Positions 34,363-42,099 of a stretch of 64,000 nucleotides of DNA are shown piece after piece. The stretch lies in contig DATJMX010000077.1 of NCBI GenBank assembly GCA_035508495.1, forward strand, positions 1 through 64,000, read 5' to 3'. The notes under the pieces were generated by a model that searched no databases, was not told the DNA's origin, and saw only the letters and a program-made list of their open reading frames with translations. The translations under genes were made by a program, and so were the position numbers. This stretch comes from Candidatus Binataceae bacterium (GTDB lineage: Bacteria > Desulfobacterota > Binatia > Binatales > Binataceae). Positions within the stretch are counted from its first letter, which is position 1; each line of letters begins with the position of its first letter.

Positions 34363-35001
34363 TCAATGTTGCCTCAGTTTGATCGCCCGCTGAATAAGCA
34401 ATGCGTCGGCACGGAGGCGGGCCAGCACGGCCTTTTCGTGCGCGACCGGCCTGCCGCGATTGGTCGCCCGTCCGAGCGCCAAGCCGAACATCGTCTCTCG
34501 TGCCATCAGGTAGAATGCGCGGTGCTCGTCGGCGGTGAGGATCGAATCCGGCCTTACCAGCGCGGAGAACTCACCGACTACGGGTCCGATCTCGGCGCGC
34601 AGGCTCGGGTCATTGGCCATGGCCAGCCAAGCTTCGAGGACTGCCTTGAAGCGGGCGTTGCCGATAGCAGACCAAGTGGCATCGATCATCGTGGTCAGGT
34701 CTGAAACCGGGGGACCGTCCTTTCTGCGCATCTCGGCGTAGAGGCGCCGGAGGGCATCTGCAAGAAGACTCGGCAGGTTCGGGTAATGGTGGTGAAAGGC
34801 ACCCCGTGTGACCTTAACCCGCTTGCACACCTCCACAGCTGAGACCGCCGCCCACCCGTGCTCTATCAGCAAGTCGATCGCCGCGTCAGCCAGCGCGGCA
34901 CGGGTCGCGGCGCTGCGATCCGCCTGCGTGCGCCGAGGACAGCCTGCCGTGCGTCCTCCCGCGCTGCTCACAGTTCGTTCACCTGCATCGTTGGGCTCCA
35001 T
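34363..35001 (-). CDS. TetR/AcrR-family regulator of the LDI-like/DUF169 genes
   Basis: 212 residues from ATG. The N-terminal helix-turn-helix is RSAATRAALADAAIDLLIEHGWAAVSAVEVCKRVKVTRGAFHHHYPNLPSLL; the ligand domain (ATWSAIGNARFKAVLEAWLAMANDPSLRAEIGPVV) matches a TetR C-terminal helix bundle. It is the first gene of a minus-strand group with the LDI-like and DUF169 genes (40-bp gap to the former). A palindrome of AcrR type lies 82 bp upstream of its start, so it likely represses the whole group. Confidence 0.9.
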   Translation of the reverse strand: MEPNDAGERTVSSAGGRTAGCPRRTQADRSAATRAALADAAIDLLIEHGWAAVSAVEVCKRVKVTRGAFHHHYPNLPSLLADALRRLYAEMRRKDGPPVSDLTTMIDATWSAIGNARFKAVLEAWLAMANDPSLRAEIGPVVGEFSALVRPDSILTADEHRAFYLMARETMFGLALGRATNRGRPVAHEKAVLARLRADALLIQRAIKLRQH

Positions 35002-35082
35002 GTGCTTGAGTCCGATTCCACAAGCGGGTGTGCCAGCCCATCAGAGGTCGTTGCGGAGCTGCGCGATCAGTCGTGGGGCAAA

Positions 35083-35106
35083 TACATACATGAACGTATG
35101 TATGTA
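35083..35106. promoter_or_regulatory. AcrR-type operator palindrome
   Basis: TACATACAT and ATGTATGTA form perfect 9-bp arms around GAACGT. The same arms and 6-bp spacing are known for the E. coli AcrR operator. The site is upstream of the TetR gene, in a local AT-rich stretch. Likely bound by the TetR protein encoded at 34363-35001. Confidence 0.85.
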
Positions 35107-35275
35107 GGCAAGCGCTCCGATAAGCATCAAAACCGGCCAAAGGTATCAACAACGGGCCGGTCCTCAGCTACCCGCCTGCTACGTCTGTTTTTCGATGCCG
35201 GTTACACGCTAGTTGGATCCTCAAAAGGTCAACTACTCGCGTTCAAGGTCTAGGCTGTCCGTCAGAAGATCGCGG

Positions 35276-35360
35276 TGCCGGGGGCGGGACGCGAACCAGC
35301 ACGGAGGTTGCCCCCCTGAGAATTTTAAGTCCTCTGCGTATGCCATTTCGCCACCCCGGC
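35276..35360 (-). tRNA. tRNA-Leu (anticodon UAA)
   Basis: Read on the minus strand the 85-nt sequence folds as a class II tRNA: acceptor GCCGGGG/CCCCGGC, D-arm with GGC, anticodon arm GAGGA-CTTAAAA-TTCTC... (anticodon TAA), long variable arm GGGGGGCAACCTCC, T-arm GGTTCGCGTCC and discriminator A at 35276. The 3' CCA is not encoded (CCG follows). It stands alone, with the 29.6-35.3 kb block at its 3' end. Confidence 0.95.
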
Positions 35361-35471
35361 CCCGCAGCGCGCGAGTGGCGTTCGCTGCGCCAGATCAAGG
35401 GTCGCTGGTCACTGCCCTGGTCGTGGTTCTACCATCTTTATCTTTCAATTCGGTCGCCCCTTGGCCGCCTT

Positions 35472-35494
35472 ATTGTATGCTATCGATATACAAT
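35472..35494. promoter_or_regulatory. Inverted repeat upstream of tRNA-Leu and the LLM operon end
   Basis: ATTGTAT (35472) and ATACAAT (35488) are exact complements separated by 9 nt, in an AT-rich stretch about 110 bp before the tRNA-Leu gene on its strand and 60 bp after the stop of the LLM gene at 35557. It may hold the tRNA promoter or a small terminator/operator. No T-run. Confidence 0.4.
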
Positions 35495-35556
35495 AGACTA
35501 TCGGCGATTGCATACGCATCGCGCTGGTGTAATTGCGGCGGGAACTGGATGAGCAG

Positions 35557-36561
35557 TTACTTGCGCAGCTTGGGCAGGACTTCGGTGGCGAAGCGCTCGA
35601 GCGAGCGCATTGCTTTGCGCGGCTCGAGTCCTGGCAACTGCATCGCAACGCAGAGCTCGGTCATCGGCGTTGATTCGATCGCCTCGGCGAGGCGGTCCGC
35701 GACTTCCGCCGGCGTGCCGATCACGCTGTTGCGGCGCAGGATCGTGGCGTCGGGAGGATTCGGGGCGGCGGTGCCGACGGCGGAGAGCCACTTGGCGTAG
35801 AGGCGCGACTGGTACATCGCGGCAGGCTCGATGTCCTTCCAGGCCTGCTCCGCGCTGTCGGCGATATAGACGATGCGATTGCTGACGACGTTGAAGTCGT
35901 CGGGATTGCGGCCGTTGGCGACCAGCGCGTCGCGATACATCGCGACCTCGCGCTTGCCAAGGTTGCACGCGAACGAGAGTCCGAGCTTCGCTCCGCGCCT
36001 GATGGCTTCAGGAGCCATCCCGCCCCACAGCAGTTCCGGATGCGGCAGGCTTACGGGCTTCGGCAGGATTCGCACATCGTCGAACTTGAAATACTTGCCC
36101 GCGAAGCTGAAGCGCTCGCCGGTCCACGCGCGCTTTAGGATTTCGATCGTCTCGAGTGTGCGGCCGAGGCGCTCCTTGCGCGAGATCTGAAAGCCGTTGA
36201 ACTCCTCGTCGCGATACGCAAGGCCGAGTCCCAGCCGCAAGCGGCCGTTCGAGATCACATCGATCAAAGCGGAGTCTTCGGCGAGGCGCAGCGGATGGTA
36301 GAACGGCACGAGCAGCACGTAGGTGCCGATCGTCACGCGCTTTGTGCGAGCCGCGATCGCAGCGAGCGCGGGCGTCACGGCGGCAAGATAACCGTCGTCG
36401 GTGAAGTGATGCTCGGTCAGCCAGACTGAATCGAGGCCGTTCTGATCGGCGTAGTCGACCTGCGCCATCATCGCGGCGTAGAATTCCGCGTCGCCGATCT
36501 TCGAGAGCTCGGGCGGGTTGCGGAAATCGAGCATGTAACCGAACTTCACTGACCTCAGCAT
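35557..36561 (-). CDS. LLM-class flavin-dependent oxidoreductase
   Basis: 334 residues, a luciferase-like monooxygenase (TIM-barrel) using FMN or F420. Seen: FGYMLDFRNP, DSVWLTEHHFTDDGYLAAVTPALAAIAARTKRVTIGTYVLLVPFYHPLRLAEDSALIDVISNGRLRLGLGLAYRDEEFNGF (the standard LLM barrel core), PKPVSLPHPELLWGG and GTPAEVADRLAEAI. Last gene of three tandem LLM genes on the minus strand (16-bp gap). The TEHHF strand is typical of oxygenase-type members. Substrate unknown. Confidence 0.9.
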   Translation of the reverse strand: MLRSVKFGYMLDFRNPPELSKIGDAEFYAAMMAQVDYADQNGLDSVWLTEHHFTDDGYLAAVTPALAAIAARTKRVTIGTYVLLVPFYHPLRLAEDSALIDVISNGRLRLGLGLAYRDEEFNGFQISRKERLGRTLETIEILKRAWTGERFSFAGKYFKFDDVRILPKPVSLPHPELLWGGMAPEAIRRGAKLGLSFACNLGKREVAMYRDALVANGRNPDDFNVVSNRIVYIADSAEQAWKDIEPAAMYQSRLYAKWLSAVGTAAPNPPDATILRRNSVIGTPAEVADRLAEAIESTPMTELCVAMQLPGLEPRKAMRSLERFATEVLPKLRK

Positions 36562-36577
36562 CGCAGTCGCCCCAAAC

Positions 36578-37591
36578 TCAAGCCTTGTAGAACGTGTTGA
36601 TGATCGCGTCGCGATAGCCGTTCAGGCGATCGGGCGGGACGAAATACTGTGGCGGCGAGATCGTCATCGAATCGGCATGCGGCCAGATTTTTTCGACGCG
36701 CTCGCCCGCCTCATCCGGCGTGCCCGCGATCGCGAACGTCGTGACCATCTCGTCGGGGACCGCCTTGAGCATCGCGGCGGTATCGCCGCGCGAGGCCGCC
36801 GCGATCACGGCGCGCGCCGCGTCGCCGAAGCCATGCGCCTCGTAGAATTTCTCGTACTGCGGAATACTCGAATAGTTCGCGACGGTGCCGCGCATGTCGT
36901 CGATCGCCTGCTTGCGATCGTTGGAGACCGCCGCGTAGTTCCAGATGTTCACGTGAAACTGTGCGCGCGGCCGTCCCGCTGCCGCCAGCGTCTCATCGAC
37001 AATTTTCGAGCTCTCGGTGATCGCCTTGAGCGACCAGATCGGATGTCCCATCACGCCGTCGGCCGTCTTCGCGCCCATCACGATCGTGTTCTTGAAAAGC
37101 GCGGGAACCCAAATCGGAATCGAGGCGCGCACCGGTTTGCGAGTGGTCAGGCCGCGCAGATCGAGCTTGTGATACTCACCGCTCAGCTCGCCGAGTTGGC
37201 CAGTCGCGCCGCGCTCGATGATCGCGCGCACCGCCTCGACGACCTCGCGCAGGTGCGCGACCGGCTTGCCGTAGGTCGCGCCGTGAGCGCGCTCGTTGAA
37301 TGTGCGCACGCTGGTGCCGAGGCCGAGCACGGTGCGCCCGCCACTCAGGCGATCGATATCTAACGCGTTGAGCGCGGTCTCGAGCGGACTGCGGGTGAAG
37401 GCGAAGGCGATTCCCGAGCCGATTTGCATCCGCGTCGTCGCCATCGCGATCGCCGCCATGGTCGGGAACGGCGGCGCGTGAAGCTGCGGAACCCAGACGC
37501 CGTAGAGCCCCAAATCCTCGAAGCGCCGCATGAGCCTGGTCAGCTCCGCGGCGGGCATCGCCTGGACGATCTCCCAATAATTTCGCTTCAT
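36578..37591 (-). CDS. LLM-class F420-dependent oxidoreductase
   Basis: 337 residues from the ATG at 37591; the longer frame reaches into the neighbour and is rejected. Core: LTRLMRRFEDLGLYGVWVPQLHAPPFPTMAAIAMATTRMQIGSGIAFAFTRSPLETALNALDIDRLSGGRTVLGLGTSVRTFNE. The pattern 'GVWvpql..pPf' and 'GsGIAfAfTRsPl' fits F420-dependent members such as glucose-6-phosphate dehydrogenase or mycobacterial-type reductases. It is the middle gene of the tandem LLM trio (14-bp gap to the one upstream). Confidence 0.9.
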   Translation of the reverse strand: MKRNYWEIVQAMPAAELTRLMRRFEDLGLYGVWVPQLHAPPFPTMAAIAMATTRMQIGSGIAFAFTRSPLETALNALDIDRLSGGRTVLGLGTSVRTFNERAHGATYGKPVAHLREVVEAVRAIIERGATGQLGELSGEYHKLDLRGLTTRKPVRASIPIWVPALFKNTIVMGAKTADGVMGHPIWSLKAITESSKIVDETLAAAGRPRAQFHVNIWNYAAVSNDRKQAIDDMRGTVANYSSIPQYEKFYEAHGFGDAARAVIAAASRGDTAAMLKAVPDEMVTTFAIAGTPDEAGERVEKIWPHADSMTISPPQYFVPPDRLNGYRDAIINTFYKA

Positions 37592-37605
37592 GCGCCGCCT
37601 GCCGA

Positions 37606-38721
37606 TCAGCGCGCCGCCGCAGGCAGCGGCAACTCGGCACACTCGCACAGCGGCTCGGTCTGCCACTTCTTAACTTCGGGCAGCACGTGCTTCACGAAGC
37701 ATTTCGTGTTGCGCTCGGCTTCATCGTAGGGCATGCCGCCGTAGCTGAAGTTCAGGAGAAACGCGTTCGCATCGATCGTGTCGCGGATCATCGCGAGCTT
37801 TTCGAGCACCATGTCGGGCGTGCCCCACGGCATCAGGTTGACGAAGCCGGCGGCGGCGCCCTCGATTCCGTGCTTGCCGATGAACTTGTTGATAGCCGCA
37901 TACGACTCGTAGCCGCGATGCGTGCCGAATTTCTCCGAAGTCATCTCATAGTGTTTGATGACCGACACGTAGTTAGCAGATAGCCATTTATGCGCCTGCT
38001 CCTCGGCGCGATCCTTGTTCTCATCGACGAAGACAAAGCCACCGCTGATCGGCTTCGGCGCGGGCGTCGAGCCGTGATGCTCTTTCCAGGCGGCGTGATA
38101 GACGCGGAAGTCTTCCTTGACGGCATCCCAGGGCTTTTGCGGGATGACCATCAGGCCGATGCCGAGCTTCGCCATGATCGGCATCGACTCGGGCGAGACT
38201 GCGGCAGCATACGTGCGGCCCTTGAACGACTTGAACGGGTAGGGGCGGATCTCGCGGCGTGGCTGCTTGGTGAAGCGGCCGCCTTCCATGTAGCCCTTTT
38301 CGAGCGCGTCGATGAGCAGCTCGGCGTATTCGACGAAGAGGCCGCGCGCTTCATTTTGATCGACGCGAAAGCCGTCGTACTCGATTCGCGCGAGACCGCG
38401 ACCGAGGCCCAGGATCATGCGGCCTTCGGAAAGATTGTCGAGCACCGAGACCTGCTCGGCGACGCGAATCGGATCGTGCCACGGCAACACCACGACCGCG
38501 GAGCCGAGCCGCGCGGTCCTGGTCTTGCCCGCCATGTAGGTGAGGAACTGCAGCACATCGGGACACATCGTGTAGTCGTCGAAGTGATGCTCGACGCACC
38601 AGATCGATTCGAAGCCCATCGGCTCGGCCATTTCGGCGAGCCGCACTTCGTGACGCCACGCATCGTGATCGCGAAATTGATTGCCGGGATTCTGAAAGAG
38701 CAGTCCATAGCCAGTGTGCAT
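37606..38721 (-). CDS. LLM-class flavin-dependent oxidoreductase
   Basis: 371 residues. Core: GFESIWCVEHHFDDYTMCPDVLQFLTYMAGKTRTARLGSAVVVLPWHDPIRVAEQVSVLDNLSEGRMILGLGRGLARIEYDGF. It is the first gene of the three-gene LLM run, each diverged from the others, suggesting separate steps or partners rather than recent duplication. It lies divergent from MaoC/CoA-lyase, sharing a 146-bp promoter region, so the two groups may be co-regulated. The ending ELPLPAAAR is a free tail. Confidence 0.9.
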   Translation of the reverse strand: MHTGYGLLFQNPGNQFRDHDAWRHEVRLAEMAEPMGFESIWCVEHHFDDYTMCPDVLQFLTYMAGKTRTARLGSAVVVLPWHDPIRVAEQVSVLDNLSEGRMILGLGRGLARIEYDGFRVDQNEARGLFVEYAELLIDALEKGYMEGGRFTKQPRREIRPYPFKSFKGRTYAAAVSPESMPIMAKLGIGLMVIPQKPWDAVKEDFRVYHAAWKEHHGSTPAPKPISGGFVFVDENKDRAEEQAHKWLSANYVSVIKHYEMTSEKFGTHRGYESYAAINKFIGKHGIEGAAAGFVNLMPWGTPDMVLEKLAMIRDTIDANAFLLNFSYGGMPYDEAERNTKCFVKHVLPEVKKWQTEPLCECAELPLPAAAR

Positions 38722-38867
38722 AGATCTTCTCCTGATCCGCTCGAAGGGGTAAGCCGACCTTAGATCAAAACGAGCAAAGGGTGTTAGACGCGCGCAGCGG
38801 TTTGCGGGCTTGCCGCGCGCATCGAATCGGCGCTAAGCCTGCGGTGTATTCGCAAGGAGGTCTTGCC

Positions 38868-39320
38868 GTGGCCGGGCTTTATTTCGAAGAGTTCGAAATT
38901 GGACAACGCTTCGCGCATGCGATCACGCGAACGATAACCGAGATGGATAACGTGCTGTTCACTGCGCTGACGCATAATCCACAGCCGCTGCATCTCGATG
39001 CCGAGTTTGCCAAGACGACCGAGTTCGGGCGCCCGCTCGTCAACAGCATTTTCACGCTGGGCCTGATGATCGGCGTATCGGTGGGAGACACCACGCTGGG
39101 CACGACGGTGGCCAATCTCGGGATGACCGACGTGGTATTTCCGAAGCCGGTGTTTTACGGCGACACGCTGCGCTCGGAGAGCATCGTGCTCGAAAAGCGT
39201 GAGAGCAAATCGCGGGGTGATGCGGGGATCGTGCTGTTCGAGCATAGGTGTATCAACCAGCGCGGCGAGGAAGTCGCGCGATGCAAACGCTCGGCGCTGA
39301 TGCGCAAGAGGCCGAAGTGA
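38868..39320 (+). CDS. MaoC-family (R)-specific enoyl-CoA hydratase/dehydratase
   Basis: 150 residues from a GTG with AAGGAGG 8 nt upstream; the longer frame is not needed. Hotdog fold with [23 protein letters not shown], the hydratase-type active site [41 protein letters not shown] (Asn and His of the D/N-x-N-P-x-H motif), and a C-terminal strand [22 protein letters not shown]. It hydrates or dehydrates CoA thioesters. Its stop overlaps the start of the next gene (TGATG), so the pair is coupled; in mesaconyl-CoA-type routes such a hydratase hands product to a CoA-lyase. Confidence 0.88.
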   Translation: MAGLYFEEFEIGQRFAHAITRTITEMDNVLFTALTHNPQPLHLDAEFAKTTEFGRPLVNSIFTLGLMIGVSVGDTTLGTTVANLGMTDVVFPKPVFYGDTLRSESIVLEKRESKSRGDAGIVLFEHRCINQRGEEVARCKRSALMRKRPK

Positions 39321-40207
39321 TGAACCTGCGCTCGATGCTTTTCGTGCCGGGAGACAGCGAAAAAAAACTGGCCAAGGTCGCGGGCGGTTCGGCGGATGCG
39401 CTGATCCTTGATCTCGAAGATGCGGTCGCGAAGGAGCGGCTGCCGCTCGCGCGCGGCATGGTCGCCGAGTATCTGAAATCGTCGCGCGCGAAAGCGGCCT
39501 CGCAGCAGCGATGGGTGCGTATCAATCCGATGTCAACCCCCGACGCGCTGCCCGATCTTGCCGCGATCGTCGTGGGCGCTCCCGACGGGATCGTCGTGCC
39601 GAAAACCAACTCCGGCGCCGACGCGATCCTGCTCGATCATTATTTGACGGCGCTCGAAACTCGCGAAGGCGTCGAAGTGGGCAGCATCAAAATCTTCGCG
39701 GTTGCGACCGAGACTCCCACCGCGATGTTCACGCTCGGCACTTTCACGGGCGCAACGCCGCGACTCTATGGCATGACCTGGGGCGCCGAGGATCTGCCCG
39801 CCGCGGTGGGAGCTTCATCGAATCTCGATGACGCCGGCAATCTCGATTTCACCTACCAGCTCGCGCGCTCGCTGTGTCTGCTCGCGGCGACGGCCGCAGG
39901 CGTTGAGCCGATCGACACGGTGTACACGGATTTTCGCGACCGCGACGGATTGGGACGCAACGCGCGCGCGGCTCGGCGCGCTGGATTCACTGGCAAAATC
40001 GCGATTCATCCCGACCAGGTCGAGATCATCAACGAGGCGTTCACGCCGTCGGCCGAAGATGTCGCATATGCAAAGCGCGTCATCGAAGTATTCGCCGCGG
40101 GAGTGGGCACCGTTTCGCTCGACGGCAAGATGCTCGACAAGCCGCATCTGACGCAGGCGCATCGCGTCCTCGCCGCGGCGGATGCGGCAGCGCGCAGAAG
40201 ATCGTAG
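39320..40207 (+). CDS. CoA ester lyase, HpcH/HpaI aldolase/citrate lyase beta family
   Basis: 295 residues from an ATG overlapping the MaoC stop. Seen: LRSMLFVPGDSEKKLAKV, ADALILDLEDAV with the metal-binding acidic pair, PDGIVVPKTNSGADA, ATETPTAMFTLGTF and GMTWGAEDLPAAVG, GKIAIHPDQVEIINEAF. This pattern is that of CitE-like malyl-CoA/methylmalyl-CoA or beta-methylmalyl-CoA lyases, which cleave a beta-hydroxyacyl-CoA to acyl-CoA and glyoxylate-type products. Coupled to MaoC, which could make the hydroxyacyl-CoA it cleaves. Confidence 0.9.
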   Translation: MNLRSMLFVPGDSEKKLAKVAGGSADALILDLEDAVAKERLPLARGMVAEYLKSSRAKAASQQRWVRINPMSTPDALPDLAAIVVGAPDGIVVPKTNSGADAILLDHYLTALETREGVEVGSIKIFAVATETPTAMFTLGTFTGATPRLYGMTWGAEDLPAAVGASSNLDDAGNLDFTYQLARSLCLLAATAAGVEPIDTVYTDFRDRDGLGRNARAARRAGFTGKIAIHPDQVEIINEAFTPSAEDVAYAKRVIEVFAAGVGTVSLDGKMLDKPHLTQAHRVLAAADAAARRRS

Positions 40208-40236
40208 CGGCTCAGCATCTCGATCAGCCGGGAACT

Positions 40237-40761
40237 TTATCGGGTCGGAGCAAGCGCCGAACTCACTGATGACGACAGCTTGTCGGCGTGAGAGAGCAGC
40301 ATCGACAATTGCCATCGCTGGTCATCGGTGAGCATATCGACGAAGCCAGGCATTCCTGACAGGCGGATACCATTGGTGATTTTCCAGAAGATAACTCCCT
40401 CCGGATCATCGGTCACCATTTGCTTCGCTTCAAACAGCTGGGGTGGCGGGGGAAACATCGCCTTTGCAAATGCCGTCGAGGGATGGCCGGGCGAGCCGTG
40501 GCATCCTGCACAGTTTTCGTTGTAGGCCTTTGCGCCGCTGAGCAGGTTGTCGTCATTCAGCGGCAGCGGATTCTTCTTGTCAGCATCGCGACTGAAACTC
40601 GCGCGCAATGCCATTCGGGCGATCGTTTTCTCGAGCGGCAATGGCGTCGCCGTCGTTTGCATTGGCACCCCGCCGCCGCTGATGAACAAATAAGTGCCGA
40701 TGCACAGCGCGAGGATCGTAACGATCGCGCCGATTAAGGCCCACAAGATTCGCGATGCCAT
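40237..40761 (-). CDS. Membrane-anchored monohaem c-type cytochrome
   Basis: 174 residues. One N-terminal membrane anchor (ILWALIGAIVTILALCIGTYLFI), then a haem-binding CxxCH: NENCAGCHGSPGHPS with Cys84, Cys87 and His88. The Met ligand is likely in GIRLSGMPGFVD. It faces the periplasm and carries electrons to a membrane complex, probably as a respiratory or peroxidase partner; no partner is next to it. It stands alone between convergent CoA-lyase and the alpha/beta hydrolase. Confidence 0.9.
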   Translation of the reverse strand: MASRILWALIGAIVTILALCIGTYLFISGGGVPMQTTATPLPLEKTIARMALRASFSRDADKKNPLPLNDDNLLSGAKAYNENCAGCHGSPGHPSTAFAKAMFPPPPQLFEAKQMVTDDPEGVIFWKITNGIRLSGMPGFVDMLTDDQRWQLSMLLSHADKLSSSVSSALAPTR

Positions 40762-40842
40762 TCAGCAAAAATTATACAAACCGCGCAATGAGCGCGACTC
40801 GGCTTGGGACGAGCGCCGGAAGCACGAATGCCCCCATGCTCT

Positions 40843-41697
40843 TCAGCGCCGTGACGACTTGCGGATCTCGTCGAGCACTGGGCGGATGTAGTTTTTGAAG
40901 TTGGCTGGGTCTTCGCTCATTGGGAAATGGCCGAGGCCTTTCATCGTTCGATATTTCACGCCTTTGATTCGCGCGGCGAGTTCTTCCGACATTGCCGGAG
41001 TGCTTGCCCAGTCGTATTCGCCGGTCAGCAAATGCAGCGGCGTGCGCGAGGTATCGATCATCTCCGCAGTCTCAGTGAGGTTGTGATCGACTGAGTAATA
41101 GTAGAGGTCACCCTTGAAAACGGGCGGCGCGCCCTGGCTATATACCCACGCGGTCTCGCGGCGGTATTTCTCCGGCGAGGTCGGCGACATCAGCCCGTAC
41201 ATTACACTCGCCTTGTACTCATTGCTGACGCGCGGATGCGCCCATTGATCGTCGTAGCCGCCGGGAGTGGCTATTGCGGCTTCGAGGCCGATAATCGCGC
41301 GAAACTCATTCGGGCAATGCATCGCAAGGTCGGTCGCGAGGTGGCCGCCGATCGAGCTGCCCATGTAAACCGGATGATCGAGTTCGAGCTCGTGCGCGAG
41401 CGCGACCACGAACTTCAGCAGGAAACCTTTCGTCAGCCGATACTCATTGCGCCACCATTCGATTCCCTCTGGCGGCACCGATTTGCCGTGATAGGGCAGA
41501 TCATACGCGATCATGCGGAAGTCATGTTGAAAGTCGCGATCCTCGAGGAAATGCCGCCACTGGCGGCCGTCGGCGCCCGCGGTGTGCTGGAGCACGATCG
41601 GAATTCCCGCGCCCGCCTCCTCGAAGTAAACGCGATATTCGATGCCATCGATCGCGAGGTAAACGTAGCGTCCGCTTGCTGAGTCGTATCGCGCCAT
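40843..41697 (-). CDS. Alpha/beta-hydrolase
   Basis: 284 residues, GGAGA before ATG. Nucleophile motif G-S-S-I-G (Ser115) in VYMGSSIGGHLATDLAMHCPNEF; the oxyanion segment LQHTAGADGRQWRHFLED carries the His-Thr element; LLTGEYDWASTPAMSEEL gives the Asp and GLGHFPMSEDPANF the His. The family includes C-C bond hydrolases and esterases. It is followed at 11 bp by an SCP2-like gene and an amidohydrolase on the other side, all minus strand, which suggests one operon. Confidence 0.88.
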   Translation of the reverse strand: MARYDSASGRYVYLAIDGIEYRVYFEEAGAGIPIVLQHTAGADGRQWRHFLEDRDFQHDFRMIAYDLPYHGKSVPPEGIEWWRNEYRLTKGFLLKFVVALAHELELDHPVYMGSSIGGHLATDLAMHCPNEFRAIIGLEAAIATPGGYDDQWAHPRVSNEYKASVMYGLMSPTSPEKYRRETAWVYSQGAPPVFKGDLYYYSVDHNLTETAEMIDTSRTPLHLLTGEYDWASTPAMSEELAARIKGVKYRTMKGLGHFPMSEDPANFKNYIRPVLDEIRKSSRR

Positions 41698-41708
41698 CGA
41701 AATCTCCG

Positions 41709-42089
41709 TCAGGCCGCGTTGATGTTGCGCATGATCTCGATCAGCCGGCAGGTCGCGCGATAGTACGGGTAGAAGCCGACGAGGTCGCCGTCGATTTTGA
41801 AACTTTCGCGCGACACGGCCGCCATCAGATCCTGGAAGAATGGTTTCGGCACCCGCTTCAGCATCTCGGCCCAGTCTGAATCGGGCGCGGAGATGGTGAC
41901 GTCGGCCGAGGCGATCTTTGAGCCCTCCAGCTGATCGATACTCTCAATATGTCCCTCGTCAATTCTCATCAGCAGAGAATTGTTACCCAGATTAAATCGC
42001 ACGCTGCCATTCCAAAGCCGCGCTGCGAGCCGGAACTCTCCGTCGGAATTAGCCGCGGCGACGATCAATTCAGTGTTAGCCAGTCGCAT
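41709..42089 (-). CDS. SCP2-like sterol-carrier/lipid-binding domain protein
   Basis: 126 residues. The sequence WNGSVRFNLGNNSLLMRIDEGHIESIDQ...ADVTISAPDSDWAEMLKRVPKPFFQDLMAAVSRESFKIDGDLVGFYPYYRATCRLIEIMR has the SCP2 pattern ('vtl.a.d.dw..ll.G...p...ams..l.i.Gd'). Such domains hold hydrophobic substrates. It lies between an amidohydrolase and an alpha/beta hydrolase in one minus-strand run, so it may present a lipid-like substrate to them. Confidence 0.75.
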   Translation of the reverse strand: MRLANTELIVAAANSDGEFRLAARLWNGSVRFNLGNNSLLMRIDEGHIESIDQLEGSKIASADVTISAPDSDWAEMLKRVPKPFFQDLMAAVSRESFKIDGDLVGFYPYYRATCRLIEIMRNINAA

Positions 42090-42099
42090 CGATGATTAC

